From Clostridiaceae bacterium (GTDB lineage Bacteria; Bacillota; Clostridia; Oscillospirales; Acutalibacteraceae), in assembly GCA_904502215.1 (NCBI GenBank), contig CAJGDQ010000059.1:1-6491 (forward strand): a stretch of 6,491 nucleotides of DNA, read 5' to 3'. Under the pieces are notes generated by a model. It was given only the letters and a program-made list of their open reading frames with translations. It was not told the DNA's origin and ran no database searches. The position numbers and the translations under genes were made by a program. Below, piece after piece: positions 5,668 through 6,491 of this stretch; position 1 is the first letter of the stretch, and every line of letters begins with the position of its first letter.

Positions 5668-5904
5668 ATGGACAAAAGATATTGGAATATCGCCGATAAT
5701 TTTTATCATACGGCCGATATCCCTTCCTGTTTAAATGATGATTTTTGCCGTCCCTCCCCGAAGGATATGAACGGTGGAATTTTAACAATGGCTTTTATAG
5801 ATATGCAACCCTTAGAGAGTGTTTATCCGCTTGAATCAGCCTTTTGCAACGGCACCCTCTTCCCTAATCTCAATAAGCCATTTATGGGAGGAAAAAGAAG
5901 ATGA
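5668..5904 (+). CDS. cotJA: Spore coat-associated protein CotJA
   Basis: CotJA is a small protein of the spore coat, encoded with CotJB and CotJC and made in the mother cell in Bacillus. The 78-residue product ends in the family's recognisable region: LTMAFIDMQPLESVYP, then ESAFCNGTLFPNLNKPFMGG, corresponding to the usual pattern of a hydrophobic MAYV-like strand, a Y-P turn and the GTLFP-L-KPF motif. The N-terminal half is less conserved. The start is the ATG at 5668-5670, because AAAGGGAG (5653-5660) sits 7 nt before it. An in-frame ATG at 5629 has no ribosome binding site and would place the Shine-Dalgarno inside the gene as a Lys-rich leader. The TGA stop overlaps the cotJB ATG, suggesting translational coupling. 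It presumably shares one promoter with cotJB and cotJC. Confidence 0.88.
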   Translation: MDKRYWNIADNFYHTADIPSCLNDDFCRPSPKDMNGGILTMAFIDMQPLESVYPLESAFCNGTLFPNLNKPFMGGKRR

Positions 5905-6164
5905 ATAAAAAAGAAATGAAAATTAATATTTATCAGCTCGATTTTGCCATTCATGAGTTGGTTTTGTTTTTGGATACCCATCCAACAAACCGCAAAGCCT
6001 TGGAGCTTTTATCCCAATACCGTGAAAAACGTCAAGAATGCGTAGCGCTCTATGAAGAACGCTATGGCGCATTTATAGTAACCCCTAAGGATGTTCCGGC
6101 TAAGGACTGCTGGAGATGGTTGGATAGCCCGTGGCCTTGGGAAAACGAATTTTGGGAGGCTTAA
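5901..6164 (+). CDS. cotJB: Spore coat peptide assembly protein CotJB
   Basis: CotJB is the second member of the cotJ spore-coat operon, a small soluble protein whose biochemical role is not well defined. The 87-residue product shows family hallmarks: an N-terminal helix with YQLDFAIHELVLFLDTHP, a charged middle helix including LLSQYREKRQE, the YEERYGAF segment, and a Trp-rich end with WRWLDSPWPWENEFW. Length is normal for the family. The ATG overlaps the cotJA stop as ATGA, with GGGAGG (5886-5891) 9 nt before it. It ends 3 nt before cotJC, and GGGAGG for cotJC lies inside its last codons, so the three genes are tightly coupled. No defects are seen. Confidence 0.93.
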   Translation: MNKKEMKINIYQLDFAIHELVLFLDTHPTNRKALELLSQYREKRQECVALYEERYGAFIVTPKDVPAKDCWRWLDSPWPWENEFWEA

Positions 6165-6167
6165 ATT

Positions 6168-6491
6168 ATGTGGCAATATGAAAAGAAATTACAGTATCCT
6201 GTAAACATTAAAAACGTTAACCCCAAATACGCCCAAATCATAATAAGTCAATACGGCGGTCCCGATGGCGAATTAGGTGCTTCAATGCGCTATTTAACCC
6301 AAAGATATTCTCAGCCCTTTAGCGAGGTTAAAGGAATCTTAACTGATGTTGGAACTGAGGAATTAGCCCACTTAGAAATGGTTTGTGCTATGGTGCATCA
6401 GTTAACAAGAAACCTAACCGAAAAGCAAATTGAAGAGAGCGGTTTTGATAAGTATTTCGTTGACCATACCAACGCAGTTTACCCCATCGCC
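6168..6491 (+). CDS. cotJC: Spore coat protein CotJC, manganese-catalase family (3'-truncated by window edge)
   Basis: CotJC is a ferritin-like spore-coat protein of the manganese catalase family. The frame is open from the ATG at 6168 to the last base, giving 108 residues of an expected 190 or so. It opens with MWQYEKKLQYPVNIKNVNP, typical of CotJC. Metal-ligand positions of the first half match those of Lactobacillus plantarum manganese catalase: E35 in GGPDGELGA (catalase E35) and E65 and H68 in GTEELAHLEM (E66 and H69). The second pair of ligands would lie beyond the window. The Shine-Dalgarno GGGAGG (6154-6159) overlaps the cotJB end, 8 nt before the ATG. The last gene of the cotJABC set; its stop and terminator are not visible. 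Catalase activity itself is inferred from family. Confidence 0.94.
   Translation, partial: MWQYEKKLQYPVNIKNVNPKYAQIIISQYGGPDGELGASMRYLTQRYSQPFSEVKGILTDVGTEELAHLEMVCAMVHQLTRNLTEKQIEESGFDKYFVDHTNAVYPIA

Noticed and set aside
1..6491. tRNA, rRNA, CRISPR array, insertion sequence, phage or defence genes
   Set aside because: No cloverleaf, spaced repeats, transposase-like frames or terminal inverted repeats were seen; coding sequence and one regulatory region fill the window.

Overview
The window looks like a chromosomal segment from an anaerobic, endospore-forming member of the Clostridia (Firmicutes). The evidence is a clostridial-style sodium-pumping oxaloacetate decarboxylase operon, a cotJ spore-coat operon, strong GGAGG-type ribosome binding sites and AT-rich intergenic DNA. 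The sequence does not allow a genus call. All seven genes belong to recognisable families, and I find no wholly new system. The less ordinary material is in the 268-base divergent intergenic region and in the subunit layout of the decarboxylase.

Layout. Positions 1-2060 (+) hold the 3' part of pnp (polynucleotide phosphorylase), which lacks roughly the first 50 codons. A perfect 16-bp hairpin with A and T tracts (2069-2104) separates it from the convergent minus-strand operon and probably terminates both. The minus-strand operon covers 5399 down to 2106 and is transcribed in the order oadG (small membrane anchor), biotin carrier protein, oadB (sodium-pumping membrane subunit), oadA (carboxyltransferase). 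Gaps are only 15-27 nt and each gene has its own Shine-Dalgarno. Divergently, on the plus strand, lie cotJA (5668-5904), cotJB (5901-6164, overlapping ATGA) and the first 108 codons of cotJC (6168 to the window end).

How the genes work together. OadA transfers the C4 carboxyl group of oxaloacetate to biotin on the separate carrier, releasing pyruvate. OadB decarboxylates carboxybiotin and couples this to sodium export. OadG ties the soluble subunits to the membrane. The result is a sodium gradient made from a fermentation intermediate. CotJA, CotJB and CotJC are a spore-coat set, CotJC being of the manganese-catalase family. PNPase is an RNA-turnover housekeeping enzyme and appears to be only a neighbour.

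Regulation. The 5400-5667 region contains a near-perfect Rex-type operator (5526-5543), candidate sigma-A -10 elements facing the oad operon, a tandem TTAACA repeat with exact 11-bp period (5553-5574), and an inverted GGACAT/ATGTCC pair in the cotJ leader. These are pattern matches only. The Rex-type site is the most convincing, because NADH/NAD+ control of a fermentative decarboxylase would make sense.
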